Positions 1 to 9,560 of a DNA stretch of 64,000 nucleotides are shown in pieces (positions within the stretch are counted from its first letter, which is position 1; each line of letters opens with the position of its first letter). The position numbers and the translations under genes were made by a program. The stretch comes from a bacterium Scap17 (GTDB lineage Bacteria > Pseudomonadota > Gammaproteobacteria > Pseudomonadales > Halomonadaceae), in the NCBI GenBank assembly GCA_013376735.1, contig VINJ01000001.1, forward strand, positions 2,852,001 through 2,916,000, read 5' to 3'. A model generated the notes under the pieces. That model saw only the letters and a list, made by a program, of their open reading frames with translations. It did no database searches and had not been told where the DNA came from.

Positions 1-362
1 TCCAGCGGGCAGCCTTTCGCATCGACTGCGACGCCTGCCGGAGTTCCCGGGCATTCGTCACGGTCGTTCGGCACGCCGTCGCCATCGTCGTCCATGGACT
101 TCGGTGCATCGTCTGCACACAGCAGTGCGCCAGCGGTCGCGCCGCCGACAGCACCCAGAGAAGCGCCGGTGTCTTCGTCGCTGTCGCCAGAGACGCCGTA
201 ACCAATCCCGCCACCGATCAGGCCACCGGCCAGACCGCAGACGAACGGCTGGCTGTACCAGGGCTTCTCAGCAGATGAAGACTGGGAAGCAGAGCTTGCG
301 CAGCCAGACAGGCCAACAACCAATGCAGAACCCAGAACCAGGCCAGTCGTAGATCTTTTCAT
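1..362 (-). CDS. OmpA-like / glycine-zipper lipoprotein, N-terminal part (C-terminus outside window)
   Basis: An outer-membrane lipoprotein is predicted. The frame opens with an ATG at 362, preceded by a good AAGGAG site. The first 21 residues form a lipoprotein signal peptide ending in the lipobox L18-S-G-C21. A glycine-rich stretch follows (GLAGGLIGGGIGYG), typical of glycine-zipper/YMGG-like outer-membrane segments, then a DDDGDGVPNDRDECPGTP motif, which is a thrombospondin type-3 calcium-binding repeat. This combination usually precedes a C-terminal OmpA peptidoglycan-binding domain, which would lie before position 1 and cannot be seen here. The OmpA assignment is therefore inference; the lipobox and TSP3 motif are seen directly. 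Confidence 0.8.
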   Translation of the reverse strand, partial: MKRSTTGLVLGSALVVGLSGCASSASQSSSAEKPWYSQPFVCGLAGGLIGGGIGYGVSGDSDEDTGASLGAVGGATAGALLCADDAPKSMDDDGDGVPNDRDECPGTPAGVAVDAKGCPL

Positions 363-638
363 GTAAGACTCCTTCTTAACACAGCGCAATATGTAACGAG
401 GGTGTTACGTTTCGACTCAGTATAAGAGCCGAACTCGTTACGATGAAAGGAATTTTATTCAAATCTTCCTTTATGAAGAAAGCACATGCAGGTGCGTCCT
501 TCCAGCTCTGATCGGGTCTGTTCCCTTGAAAACGGTACCGATCCTCAGGCATACGTTGAAGGAAAACAGTGTTTTTTGCAACGTCGAAAAACTTTGACAC
601 TAACTGTATCAGAATGGCGACGCTGTAAAACCCCTGTT

Positions 639-1814
639 TTACCCTCTTCCAAGGTGCTGGCGCACCAGCCCCTCGAAGATCTCGACGCCGGGCGCCAACA
701 GCGTATCAGGAAAATCGTAATCGGGATGGTGAAGCCCCGGCATTTCCTCACCTGCGCCAAATGTGAACATGGCAGCATGGCAGTCTCGTGCCAGCACGCC
801 AAAGTCCTCGGACCAGCGATGTGCCTGAGGAAGTTCCACACAATCAAGCCCTTGCTGTCGCGCCACGCGGCGAATCATGTCGTTCGCCTCAGGCGAGTTC
901 CAGGTCGCATCGAAGGTGTCACACCAGTCAACGTCGATACCCAGACGGTCTTCTTCCGCCTCGCTGCGCGCCAGTGACACGGCCGCTTCCGCCAGCGCCT
1001 TCATCATGTCATCGCTCTCGGTGCGCAGGGTGACCATCACCTCGGCATCGCCCGGTGAGGTACCGAACGCGACCTCGCCCAGGCGCGCATGAATCAGAGT
1101 CACCATCGCAAGTCCGGTTTCATCGGCAAATTGCAACGGCAGACGCGACAGGCCTTGCATGATGCGACACATGGCCATCGCCGGACTGCGACCGTTTTCC
1201 GGGTGGGCCGCATGCGCACAGAGCCCGGAAAGCCGCACGATCATGCCACGTGAAGCGCAGGTGAAGGCATGGTCGCGCACACTGACCTCCCCGAGAGGGC
1301 GCCCCGGCAAGTTATGACACGAGTAGAGATAATCCGGCTTGAGTGCGGCAAAGGCCTTGCTGCGCACGACGGCACGCGCCCCTTCGCCGGTTTCCTCGGC
1401 GGGCTGGAAAAGCAACACTACCTCGCCCCTGGCGACCGGAGACGCCGTCAGGCGCTGCGCCACGCCCAGCATCCAGCTCATGTGGCCGTCATGGCCGCAC
1501 AGGTGACCGACATGCGGATGACAGGAGGACCAGTCGCCGCGCGGCGCCTCATCGATGGGCAGAGCATCCAGCTCACAGCGCAGCATGACGCGCGGTCCTG
1601 GTTCGGCGCCGCGGAAGATGGCGGCCAGGCCATGCCCGCCCAGCCCGCTGACCACCTCGGCGCCGGCCTCCTGCATCCAGCCGGCGATGCAGGCCGCCGT
1701 GGCGGCTTCCTGTCCGGAGAGTTCCGGTGAGCGGTGCAGCGCGTGACGCAGCTCGGCCAGCGGCGTGCGCAGCAAGGAAAGTGACGTGTTCATGCCTGGC
1801 TCTTGAAGACTCAT
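639..1814 (-). CDS. M20D-family amidohydrolase (N-acyl-amino-acid / hippurate hydrolase type)
   Basis: A 391-residue cytosolic metalloamidase of the M20D (HipO/AbgB) family that hydrolyses N-acyl or amidated amino acids; the exact substrate is unknown. Family metal-binding signatures are visible in order: RCELDALPIDE, LCGHDGHM (Cys and His ligands), PAEETGEGA, YSCHNLPG and, near the C-terminus, LHHPDYDF. The length is normal for the family. The ATG at 1814 overlaps the TGA of the upstream DUF2489 gene (ATGA), so the two are probably translationally coupled; an internal ATG at 1793 is an alternative start. The gene stops at 639 with TAA and no clear hairpin follows. Some N-terminal residues may be over-called. 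Confidence 0.85.
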   Translation of the reverse strand: MSLQEPGMNTSLSLLRTPLAELRHALHRSPELSGQEAATAACIAGWMQEAGAEVVSGLGGHGLAAIFRGAEPGPRVMLRCELDALPIDEAPRGDWSSCHPHVGHLCGHDGHMSWMLGVAQRLTASPVARGEVVLLFQPAEETGEGARAVVRSKAFAALKPDYLYSCHNLPGRPLGEVSVRDHAFTCASRGMIVRLSGLCAHAAHPENGRSPAMAMCRIMQGLSRLPLQFADETGLAMVTLIHARLGEVAFGTSPGDAEVMVTLRTESDDMMKALAEAAVSLARSEAEEDRLGIDVDWCDTFDATWNSPEANDMIRRVARQQGLDCVELPQAHRWSEDFGVLARDCHAAMFTFGAGEEMPGLHHPDYDFPDTLLAPGVEIFEGLVRQHLGRG

Positions 1815-2326
1815 CAGACGGCCTGCCCTAGATCTGCTGGCGAAGCGGGACGCTTGCGCCCCAGGTAATGCTGATGCCAGGACTCCATGTTGCTCAGCAC
1901 GCGACTCGCCGCCAGCTGCAGCGGCTCCGCCAGCGCTTCCTCGACGGCAATGCGCTCCTTGTCTTCGGCCAGGCGCTCACGCGGCGACAACTCCTTGCGT
2001 GCTGAATGGGTATGCAGGTGTGAGACCCGCCCATGCAGGACACCGAAGACCGAGAGCACGTCATCTTCCGCCAGCGAGGTGTCGAGAATCTCGATCAGTA
2101 CCTTGCAGCGCAGACCGCCTTCCACCACGTCGACCTGCCCGGCCTGCATGGCGCGTGCGATGGCTTCGAGGCTTTCCAGACAGTTCGCGCGGGCCTGAAT
2201 GAGCTCTTGCTCGCGACGCGCCTCACGCACCTTGACCTCGCGGCGCAGCTTGAGGGCATAGAACGCCAATCCCGCGATGATGATGATCGCGATGACGGCC
2301 AGAATGATGCTGATAGTCAGGGACAT
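1814..2326 (-). CDS. DUF2489-family membrane-anchored protein
   Basis: A protein of about 170 residues with one N-terminal transmembrane helix (roughly residues 3-23, Ile/Ala/Leu-rich) followed by a charged, mostly helical cytoplasmic part (ALKLRREVKVREARREQEL and onward). It resembles the DUF2489 proteins of Pseudomonas and Halomonas, whose function is unknown. The reading frame is open further upstream, but the ATG at 2326 has an AGGAGA site 6-7 bases before it and starts directly at the membrane helix, so this start is preferred. It overlaps the next gene (M20 amidohydrolase) by four bases, suggesting co-expression. The family name is from memory of its layout; no function is claimed. Confidence 0.7.
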   Translation of the reverse strand: MSLTISIILAVIAIIIIAGLAFYALKLRREVKVREARREQELIQARANCLESLEAIARAMQAGQVDVVEGGLRCKVLIEILDTSLAEDDVLSVFGVLHGRVSHLHTHSARKELSPRERLAEDKERIAVEEALAEPLQLAASRVLSNMESWHQHYLGRKRPASPADLGQAV

Positions 2327-2445
2327 GCCTTTCTCCTGCGGTAAACAAGCCATGAGTATAGGGACTGCACACGCGACACCCAAGGCGGGGCACTGCGACC
2401 GATGACCACATAGCCCGCCCTCGCCCACGCCTTGCGTCAACAAGA

Positions 2446-2470
2446 GGCCCCGCATCAGGGATACGGGGCC
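2446..2470 (-). terminator. hairpin downstream of the glycosyltransferase gene
   Basis: GC-rich inverted repeat (GGCCCCG at 2446-2452 pairs with CGGGGCC at 2464-2470) about 100 bases after the GT4 stop codon on the minus strand. There is no long T tract, so termination is plausible but not certain. Confidence 0.45.
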
Positions 2471-2572
2471 AGTCGTGTCGCTCTCTCTTGTACACCTTGC
2501 CCTATTGCACTCACGCTTCGTCCGGCACGCGAGTGGTCGAGCTGTCGGCACAGATTTTCATCTGTCCAGCCA

Positions 2573-3706
2573 TCAGCGCCCCGCCATCAAGGCCTCGAAA
2601 CTGGCCTTGAGCTTGAGATTCTGTGCCTGATGCGAGTAATTGCGTGCCAGGCTGGCCAGTGCAGTGCTCAGCGCCTGCGTGTCGCTCTCGAGCAGATGGC
2701 TGCAGCGCTCGGCCCACTGCTGTGGCGTGGACTCTGCCGCCATGACCAGCTCAGGATAGTCATCGAGCAGCTCGGCCGAGCCGACCCGCGCATTGAGCAG
2801 CACAGGTGCGCCACAGGCCATCGCCTCCAGCGCGACACGTCCGAATTCCTCGATATGGGCCGGCATCACGAACAGGTCCAGCGCGCCGTAGAGCGTCTCG
2901 ACCTCCGGGATGGTCGAGCGCCAGAGCATACGCTCGGCGATGCCCGCCTCCCTGGCCTGCTGCTGGTAAGGCGCGGCATCATCCTTGCCTACCACCAGGA
3001 AGCGATAGCGGCCCGGTGAGGCCTGATCCATCAGCGCCGCCATCGCTACGAACCCTGCCACATTGCGCTTGGTGAAGTTGCCGGATGACACCAGACCGAC
3101 CAGCAGCTCATCTTCGGCCACGCCCAACGCTTCACGCTGGGCGGTGCGCCCTGCGCGTGCACGCTCGACCGTGAATTGCACCGGGTCATAGCCCGGGTAG
3201 CTGATCTCGATCCGCTCAGGCGCGATACCATAGCGCGCTATCAGATCCTCGCCCATCATGCGCGAATTGACCGCGACCTGACGGAACTTGCCACCCTTGA
3301 GCACGTGATCATGAATCGCCGCCACTTCGTGGTCGCCAGGCAGCTCACGGCCATGGATGCACTGCGAGGCAAGGTGCACGCAATTGTGCAGATAGACGGT
3401 ATCCGGGCTTTCGCAGTCACCATGACTGATCAGCAGGTCGGGCGCATGACGGCTGGCCCAGGCCTGAACACGGCGATTGAACCAGAAACGTCGATACGCC
3501 CCCTTGAATGGCCACCGCCACAGACGCACCAGCTCCGCGCCGTGTGAGCGAGCCAGTTCGGGCTTGCCGCGCTCGGCGAGAATCACCACGCGATAGCCCA
3601 GCGCGCGCAACGCATCCGCCTGCTCGAAGGCATTGCGGCTGGCACCGGTGTTCTTCTCGACCTGACGGATGGCGATCGCGGCCAGCTTGCCTGCACCAGT
3701 GCTCAC
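2573..3706 (-). CDS. family-4 glycosyltransferase (LPS core / polysaccharide type)
   Basis: A 377-residue GT-B glycosyltransferase of family GT4, likely acting at the inner membrane on LPS core or an exopolysaccharide. The C-terminal nucleotide-sugar domain carries the GT4 E-x7-E signature within [18 protein letters not shown], and a VVGKDD segment reminiscent of WaaG-type LPS glucosyltransferases. The start is GTG at 3706, overlapping the ugd TGA by GTGA, so translation is coupled to ugd. It is the last gene of the block read galE-cysQ-ept-ugd-GT4. Donor and acceptor cannot be read from sequence; UDP-glucose or UDP-glucuronate is a guess from the neighbour ugd. Confidence 0.85.
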   Translation of the reverse strand: MSTGAGKLAAIAIRQVEKNTGASRNAFEQADALRALGYRVVILAERGKPELARSHGAELVRLWRWPFKGAYRRFWFNRRVQAWASRHAPDLLISHGDCESPDTVYLHNCVHLASQCIHGRELPGDHEVAAIHDHVLKGGKFRQVAVNSRMMGEDLIARYGIAPERIEISYPGYDPVQFTVERARAGRTAQREALGVAEDELLVGLVSSGNFTKRNVAGFVAMAALMDQASPGRYRFLVVGKDDAAPYQQQAREAGIAERMLWRSTIPEVETLYGALDLFVMPAHIEEFGRVALEAMACGAPVLLNARVGSAELLDDYPELVMAAESTPQQWAERCSHLLESDTQALSTALASLARNYSHQAQNLKLKASFEALMAGR

Positions 3707-5055
3707 GACGCCTCCTGCACACGGCGCATGGAGTCACCACGACCGACGGCGTAGTACATCAGGCCTGCGGCCTTCATGGCGGCGGGCTCGAACAGGTTGC
3801 GGCCATCGACCACCACCGGGAAGCCGAGCTGAGACTTCAGCCACTCGCCATCCAGGGTGCGGAATTCCTTCCACTCGGTGCAGATCACCAGCGCATCGGC
3901 GCCCTTGACCGCCTGCTGACGGTCCGCGACCAGTACCAGCTCATCGCGCTCGCCGTAGATGCGGCGACATTCCTTCATCGCTTCCGGGTCATAGGCCTGC
4001 ACGGTCGCGCCAGCCGCCCACAGCGCTTCCATCAGCGTGCGGCTCGGCGCGTCACGCATGTCATCGGTGTTGGGCTTGAAGGCCAGGCCCCAGACAGCGA
4101 TGGTCTTGCCCTTGAGGTCGCCATCGAAGGCCCGCGACAGCTTGTCGAACAGCGTCACCTTCTGGCGCTTGTTGACGGATTCCACAGCGGTCAGCAGCTC
4201 GGCGTCATAACCGACCTGGCTTGCGGTACGCGCCAGCGCCTGGACGTCCTTCGGGAAGCAGGAGCCGCCATAGCCACAGCCCGGATAGATGAAGTGGTAG
4301 CCGATACGCGGGTCACTGCCGATGCCGCGACGCACTTCCTCGATGTCCGCGCCGAGACGCTCGGCCAGGTTGGAGATCTCGTTCATGAAGCTGATCTTGG
4401 TCGCCAGCATGGCGTTGGCGGCGTACTTGGTCAGCTCGGCGGCGCGCACATCCATGAACATCAGCTTTTCATGATTGCGGTTGTAGGGCGCGTAGCATTC
4501 GCGCATGCGCTCACGCACCTTCTCGGAATCAGTGCCGACCACGATGCGCGCGCCACGCGTGAAGTCGTCCAGCGCGGCGCCTTCCTTGAGGAATTCCGGG
4601 TTGGAACAGACATCGAAATCGACACTCACACCGCGCTGGTCGAGCACGTCCTTGACCCGCGCCTTGACGCGGTCTGCCGTGCCCACCGGCACGGTGGACT
4701 TGTCGATGATGACCTTGTAGTCATTCATGTGCTCGCCGATGGTGGTGGCGACGGACAGCACGTACTTGAGGTCGGCGCTGCCGTCTTCGTCCGGCGGCGT
4801 CCCCACGGCGATGAACTGCAGCACGCCATGCTCGACGGCTTCACGCGCGTCAGTGGTGAAGTTGAGACGGCCAGCCTCGACATTGCGCAGCACCATGCTC
4901 TCCAGCCCCGGCTCGAAGATGGGGATCTCGCCCTGCTTGAGGCCATCGATCTTGGCTGCATCAACGTCCATGCAGATCACGTCATGGCCGACATCGGCCA
5001 GACAGGTGCCAGTCACCAGGCCTACGTAGCCTGTTCCGAAGACAGTGATTTTCAT
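3703..5055 (-). CDS. ugd: UDP-glucose 6-dehydrogenase
   Basis: Oxidises UDP-glucose twice with NAD+ to UDP-glucuronate, a precursor of acidic exopolysaccharide and of 4-aminoarabinose for lipid A. 450 residues, the usual length. The N-terminal Rossmann motif is [12 protein letters not shown]; the catalytic cysteine sits in [10 protein letters not shown]; the C-terminal domain contains the conserved [17 protein letters not shown] segment. It starts one base after the stop of the phosphoethanolamine-transferase-like gene and overlaps the glycosyltransferase start, so the three are almost certainly one transcript. Identification is firm. Confidence 0.97.
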   Translation of the reverse strand: MKITVFGTGYVGLVTGTCLADVGHDVICMDVDAAKIDGLKQGEIPIFEPGLESMVLRNVEAGRLNFTTDAREAVEHGVLQFIAVGTPPDEDGSADLKYVLSVATTIGEHMNDYKVIIDKSTVPVGTADRVKARVKDVLDQRGVSVDFDVCSNPEFLKEGAALDDFTRGARIVVGTDSEKVRERMRECYAPYNRNHEKLMFMDVRAAELTKYAANAMLATKISFMNEISNLAERLGADIEEVRRGIGSDPRIGYHFIYPGCGYGGSCFPKDVQALARTASQVGYDAELLTAVESVNKRQKVTLFDKLSRAFDGDLKGKTIAVWGLAFKPNTDDMRDAPSRTLMEALWAAGATVQAYDPEAMKECRRIYGERDELVLVADRQQAVKGADALVICTEWKEFRTLDGEWLKSQLGFPVVVDGRNLFEPAAMKAAGLMYYAVGRGDSMRRVQEAS

Positions 5056-5056
5056 G

Positions 5057-6907
5057 TCAGTCCTTGAGAGTTTCTGAAGGTAATGAAGCAGGGGACAAGG
5101 TGAGCGCCGACGACTCCTCTGGCGGCGTCACGCGGGAATCCGGCTCTGGAGCTTGCCCATCGCGCTTCGCACCCAGCCCGGACGCGAACCCCGGACGTTC
5201 CAGCAGCTCGGTGGTCGCCTCGACGGCTTCCTCGAGCTCTTCGGCACCCGGCGCGAGAGGTCGGGAAAGAAAGTCCGACGGCAGGGCTTCATAGAAGTTA
5301 AGTCGTCCCAGCTGGTCCAGCACCGGATGACGCTCACGCGGCTGATAGCAGACCGCCCAGGGCGACAGGCACGGCTTGTCACCGGAGAAGCGGATACCCA
5401 GCCAGTCGCTGGCCAGATAGGGCAGGTCAAAACTGGCGAAAGGCGCATCGGCGTGCGACCGCAGGCGCGCCAGCTCACGTGCGGGATTAGGCGCTTGCGC
5501 TGTCTGCCACAGCCACAGCGGAATGCGGTACGGCGCCTGACTGGGGCGGTCACCGCCATGCACATAGGCGTCACTGAGCGGGTCATGCTCGAGGCCGTGG
5601 TCCGATAGATAGAGCACGCCAGCGGGCCGCCCTTCGAGGCGCTGGAAGACGCCCTCTATCACCTGATCCGTGAAGCGGATGCTGTCATCGTAGGCATCGG
5701 TCAGCGGCGAGCGGCTGTCCGGGGCCAGGAAATAGCGCAGTGAATCCGGGTACTGCAGACTGGCGGGAGGATGGCTGCCGTACAGATGCAGCACGATCAG
5801 CCGCGGCCCGGCAACATCACGCGCCAGCGCCTCATCAAGGGCATCCAGCAGGCCATCGTCATAGTCGGTCATGATGGTGCGCGCGATATCGGCACGCTGG
5901 GCGATGGCGGTGATCCAGGTACGCTCGGAGGTGATGTCGAGCCCTTGGCGCGACAGCCACTCGGTATGATAGCCGGCCTGATTGGCCAGCGAGATCAGAT
6001 TGGCGTCCAGGTAGCGCGGCGAGAAGGTGCGCGGGTCGGTCAGGCTGGCCAGCATCGGCACCGCCAGCACGGTCTGCGGCGCCGGGGCGATGGCCTGATC
6101 GAAGACCACCAGCTCATCGCGGCGCGCATCGAGATTCGGCGTCGTGGCGCGGGAATAGCCATACAGCGACAGCTGATCGCGGCGCTGGGATTCGCCGATG
6201 ATCAGGACGAAAACGGCGTCATCCGACACTTCGGGGCTGCGCGAGACGCCGCCGAAATCATAGTCATCCGCCATCAGCGCCTTGTAGCGTTCCTTCTCCC
6301 ACCAGGCATGCGAGGTGGTGGCCAGATTCCAGCCCGGCGAGACCGACAGCGTCGTGATGACCAACGGCACGCTGGCCCGCCCCCACTGCCAGCTACCGGC
6401 CAGCAGCATCAGCATCCAGAGCACGAAGGCGATTCCGCTGTGCCCGCCCAGCCGGGCACGCGCCAACCCCGACCCGAAGCGATTGCCCAGTGACAGCGCC
6501 AGCAGGAAGAACCCCAGCGGCACGATCAGGGCCAGCGGGAACTTGAACAGCATCGCCATCGATTCGCTGCGACTGGTATCCAGCGAGCTGAGCGCAAAGG
6601 CCAGCCCATAGCGGGAATCGTAATAGACGGCGCTGACCACACTTGCGGAGAGATTGACACCCAGCGCCGCCATCAGCCCCAGCGCCGGCCAACGCCAGCG
6701 CGGACGATGCAGCGCCGCCAGCAGACACGGCCACAGCAACAGGTTGCCGAACAGGATCAGGCCGCCCTCGAGCAGGCCGTGATAGATCAACGGCACCAGG
6801 CTCGCCAACAGGGACAGCATGATGGCGGAGATCCCCCCGGCCCGCTTGCTCGCCTGATCACTGCGCGCAAACAGGCGACGGACGAGGCGCTGCAGCAGGC
6901 CCTTCAT
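5057..6907 (-). CDS. inner-membrane phosphoethanolamine transferase-like sulfatase
   Basis: A 616-residue EptA/CptA-type enzyme that would transfer phosphoethanolamine from phosphatidylethanolamine to LPS or another glycan on the periplasmic side of the inner membrane. About five N-terminal hydrophobic segments (roughly residues 27-45, 48-66, 75-95, 122-140, 158-175) precede a sulfatase-fold domain. Metal/catalytic features: GES at 238-240, a nucleophile candidate T279 in [10 protein letters not shown], and YLSDHGLEH near 433-441. The last 70 residues are acidic and Pro/Ser-rich with no recognisable domain. The next gene (ugd) begins immediately after its stop. The acceptor is inferred only from the LPS/polysaccharide neighbourhood. 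Confidence 0.8.
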   Translation of the reverse strand: MKGLLQRLVRRLFARSDQASKRAGGISAIMLSLLASLVPLIYHGLLEGGLILFGNLLLWPCLLAALHRPRWRWPALGLMAALGVNLSASVVSAVYYDSRYGLAFALSSLDTSRSESMAMLFKFPLALIVPLGFFLLALSLGNRFGSGLARARLGGHSGIAFVLWMLMLLAGSWQWGRASVPLVITTLSVSPGWNLATTSHAWWEKERYKALMADDYDFGGVSRSPEVSDDAVFVLIIGESQRRDQLSLYGYSRATTPNLDARRDELVVFDQAIAPAPQTVLAVPMLASLTDPRTFSPRYLDANLISLANQAGYHTEWLSRQGLDITSERTWITAIAQRADIARTIMTDYDDGLLDALDEALARDVAGPRLIVLHLYGSHPPASLQYPDSLRYFLAPDSRSPLTDAYDDSIRFTDQVIEGVFQRLEGRPAGVLYLSDHGLEHDPLSDAYVHGGDRPSQAPYRIPLWLWQTAQAPNPARELARLRSHADAPFASFDLPYLASDWLGIRFSGDKPCLSPWAVCYQPRERHPVLDQLGRLNFYEALPSDFLSRPLAPGAEELEEAVEATTELLERPGFASGLGAKRDGQAPEPDSRVTPPEESSALTLSPASLPSETLKD

Positions 6908-6986
6908 GCGCGTCCTCGCAACGGCATGAACGCTTCAGCCCTCACGCGGGCCAATGGATGCACGAGCCGTCGAGCCCCGGCCACCC

Positions 6987-7814
6987 TTAGACGTCCAGCG
7001 CCTGGCGCCAGCGACCATCCGCTTGGCCACAGGCGATGAAGAAGGGATTCACCAGCGTATCGCGGGCGTTATAGTCCAGACGACGCGGCTGTACAGGCAA
7101 TGACTCGGCATCGAAGACCTGGCCGCCGGCCGCTTCCAGTACGGCCTGGGCCGCCGCGGTGTCCCATTCGCTGGTCGGCGCGTAGCGCGGATAGAGGTCC
7201 GCATTGCCTTCCGCGATGCGACAGAACTTGAGCGAGCTGCCACAGCTGACATTCTCCACCGGTGCCAGGCGCTCGATCAGCGCCGCCGTGCGCGCATCGA
7301 GATGCGACTTGCTGGCCACGACTCTCAATACCTCTGGCTCCGGACTGACCGCGATCTCGACACGCCCGGCGGCGTCTTCCCGGAAGGCCCCCACGCCGGC
7401 AAGCCCGCTCCAGGTCGTCGCCAGCACCGGCGCATCCACCACGCCCAGCACACTGCGCGACCCTTGGATCAGTGCCACGTTGACGGTGTATTCACCGCTG
7501 CCGGTGACGAATTCGCGCGTGCCATCCAGCGGGTCGACCAGCCAGAAGGTCTGCCAGTCACGCCGCGCCGCGATATCGGCCTTGTCGCTCTCCTCCGAGA
7601 GCACCGGAATCTGAGGCGTCAGGCGGGCCAGCCCCTCGACCAGCACACGATGCGCCGCCATATCCGCCGCCGTGACGGGACTGTCATCCGCCTTGGCGCG
7701 CGTGCCGAGCTCTCCCCCACGGGCAACGGCGAGTATCGCCTGCCCCGCTTCACGGCAAAGCTGTTCAATGGCCGTCAGCAGTTCAAGATCGAGGGTGGCA
7801 TCAGACTGGGTCAT
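6987..7814 (-). CDS. cysQ: 3'(2'),5'-bisphosphate nucleotidase
   Basis: A Mg2+-dependent phosphatase of the inositol-monophosphatase fold that removes the 3'-phosphate of PAP, recycling the by-product of sulfate assimilation. At 275 residues it is slightly longer than E. coli CysQ. Signatures: SEESD, VDPLDGTREFVTGSGEYTVNVA and, C-terminally, WDTAAAQAVLEAAGG. The frame is open further upstream, but the ATG at 7814 begins the recognisable protein; only a weak GAGAC-type site precedes it. It lies 79 bases before the phosphoethanolamine transferase gene on the same strand and may be in that operon. Confidence 0.92.
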   Translation of the reverse strand: MTQSDATLDLELLTAIEQLCREAGQAILAVARGGELGTRAKADDSPVTAADMAAHRVLVEGLARLTPQIPVLSEESDKADIAARRDWQTFWLVDPLDGTREFVTGSGEYTVNVALIQGSRSVLGVVDAPVLATTWSGLAGVGAFREDAAGRVEIAVSPEPEVLRVVASKSHLDARTAALIERLAPVENVSCGSSLKFCRIAEGNADLYPRYAPTSEWDTAAAQAVLEAAGGQVFDAESLPVQPRRLDYNARDTLVNPFFIACGQADGRWRQALDV

Positions 7815-7880
7815 GGGGGTCTCGCAGAGAATTCGAAGGAGTCGACACGGGCCCTTCGGCCCGCCGTCATCATACGCAAA

Positions 7881-7909
7881 AGCGGCCGCGGATGCTGCCC
7901 GCGACCGCT
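7881..7909 (-). terminator. rho-independent terminator after galE
   Basis: Inverted repeat AGCGGCCGCGG / CCGCGACCGCT (one mismatch) followed on the minus strand by TTTTG. It stands between the galE stop and the cysQ start, so galE transcripts probably end here and cysQ has its own promoter or depends on read-through. Confidence 0.65.
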
Positions 7910-7933
7910 TCGAGAGGTCTTCACACAAGCGCC

Positions 7934-7985
7934 GTCAACTCAATCTCGGTCAACTCAAGCTCGGTCAACTCAAGCTCGGTCAATT
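7934..7985. repeat. 15-bp tandem repeat downstream of galE
   Basis: Three consecutive 15-bp units GTCAACTCAA(T/G)CTCG at 7934-7948, 7949-7963 and 7964-7978, then a partial fourth that decays. Copies two and three are identical and copy one differs by a single base. The array starts about 30 bases after the galE stop and ends before its terminator. It has no coding role that I can see. Confidence 0.9.
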
Positions 7986-8014
7986 TCGGCGCACTGACCA
8001 TGCAGTATCAGTTG

Positions 8015-9034
8015 TCAGGCACTGCGATAGCCGTTGGGATTGCGCGACTGCCAGCGCCAGCTGTCGGCCATCATGCGGTCGAGACCCAGCTCGGCCTTCC
8101 ACTTCAGCTCGTTGAAGGCCTTGTCCGGCTCTGCCCAGCATTCGGCGATATCACCGGCGCGACGCGGTGCGATGCGATACGGCACCGGACGACCGCTGGC
8201 CTTCTCGAACGCCTTGACCATGTCCAGCACGCTATAGCCGGTACCGGTGCCCAGGTTATAGGTGTGAACGCCATCCCGCGCATCACCGGCCAGGTAGTCC
8301 AGCGCCTTGAGGTGGCCATCGGCCAGGTCGACGACGTGGATGTAATCGCGCACCCCGGTGCCATCCGGCGTCGGGTAGTCATCCCCGAACACGGCCAGTT
8401 CCTCGAGGCGGCCCACGGCGACCTGGCTGATATACGGCACCAGGTTGTTGGGAATGCCGTTGGGGTCTTCACCGATGGTGCCGGACTCATGGGCGCCCAC
8501 CGGATTGAAGTAGCGCAGCAGCGCGATACGCCAGCTGTCATCCGCGACAGCCAGGTCGCGCAGCACTTCCTCGACCATCAGCTTGGAGCGGCCATAGGGG
8601 TTGGTCGCGGAGGTCGGGAAGTCTTCGCGGATCGGCGTGGAAGCCGGATCGCCATACACGGTGGCGGAAGACGAGAACACGATACGCTTGACGCCGGCAC
8701 GCGCCATGGCGTCACACAGCACCAGGGTGCCATTGACGTTGTTGTCGTAGTAGGCCAGCGGCTTGGCGACGCTCTCGCCGACCGCCTTGAGCCCGGCGAA
8801 ATGGACCACGGCCTCGATATCGTGACGCTCGAACAGGCTGTCGAGCAGCGCCCCGTTGCGGATATCCCCTTCGACGAACGGCACTTCACGCCCGGCAAGT
8901 GTCGCCACACGCGCAAGAGAGGCTTCGCTGGCATTGGACAGGTTGTCCAGCACCAGCACCTGATGGCCGGCCTCCATGAGCGCCAATACCGTATGAGAGC
9001 CGATGTAGCCTGCACCACCCGTGACCAGAATCAT
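8015..9034 (-). CDS. galE: UDP-glucose 4-epimerase
   Basis: Interconverts UDP-glucose and UDP-galactose with tightly bound NAD+, supplying galactose donors for LPS and exopolysaccharide. 339 residues, standard length. The Rossmann motif [11 protein letters not shown] is at the N-terminus and the catalytic Y-x3-K is in [12 protein letters not shown], with FSSSATVYG before it. Two adjacent start candidates exist (TTG at 9037 and ATG at 9034); the ATG lies seven bases after AAGGAAG and is chosen. It is the first gene of the minus-strand envelope-sugar block and is followed by a tandem repeat and a terminator. Confidence 0.97.
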   Translation of the reverse strand: MILVTGGAGYIGSHTVLALMEAGHQVLVLDNLSNASEASLARVATLAGREVPFVEGDIRNGALLDSLFERHDIEAVVHFAGLKAVGESVAKPLAYYDNNVNGTLVLCDAMARAGVKRIVFSSSATVYGDPASTPIREDFPTSATNPYGRSKLMVEEVLRDLAVADDSWRIALLRYFNPVGAHESGTIGEDPNGIPNNLVPYISQVAVGRLEELAVFGDDYPTPDGTGVRDYIHVVDLADGHLKALDYLAGDARDGVHTYNLGTGTGYSVLDMVKAFEKASGRPVPYRIAPRRAGDIAECWAEPDKAFNELKWKAELGLDRMMADSWRWQSRNPNGYRSA

Positions 9035-9560
9035 CAATCATCTTCCTTGTGAAAGTAACGCGACAGCAGGCCACGCAGTTGTCCTGCGCTGGCCCTGTTC
9101 ATGGCTGCTAACCCTACCTTCCAGCCCTTGCGCTCACAAGTCCACAGCCAACGACAGCGTCTGTCGCCAGACGGCAACCTGCCCCGTGCAAGATGGCGCC
9201 ATACAGGGCCTGGCCCGAGGTGTGAACACCTCGAATCAAGCGTCGCGCTTGCGCGGCGTCAAGGTTTCACCGACCGGCGTTTCAAAACAGGCAATGAAGG
9301 CTATTGAGCCGCGCCGCAATGCTGAGACAATGGCCGCGCCTTGTCGCCTGAACGCCCGGCTGATCGACTCGCGAGCGACTTTCTGACAAGGCAGGCAACA
9401 TGACACGCCGTGCACGTCACCCCGACCGGGGATATATGCGCGGCATGTAATGAATAACACCAACACGACAAATCGCCATCACCTACCATGACCCATACCA
9501 ACAACACGATGACCACCATGATGAGGAAGCCAGTCGCCGACCGGCTTCTCTGGAGTCGAC
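9035..9560. other. intergenic region between galE and the DASS transporter
   Basis: About 526 bases separating two divergently read genes, so it should carry both promoters. The one clear structure is a perfect 8-bp inverted repeat (CGAGGTGT / ACACCTCG, 9216-9233, 2-base loop). No open frame here has a convincing start, codon pattern or family resemblance. Confidence 0.6.

Noticed and set aside
2569-2596. 14-bp near repeat (GCCATCA-based) across the stop codon of the glycosyltransferase gene
   Set aside because: Only about 11 of 14 positions agree and one copy is inside the coding region, so chance cannot be excluded; similarly weak cases at 28534-28549 and 41558-41583 were left out.
3508-5067. 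Long open frame of 519 codons on the plus strand
   Set aside because: It is antisense to ugd, which has complete family motifs; its composition is His/Arg/Gln-rich as expected for a GC-rich shadow frame.
9021-9466. Small frames on both strands between galE and the DASS gene
   Set aside because: They overlap each other, lack ribosome sites and have no family features.
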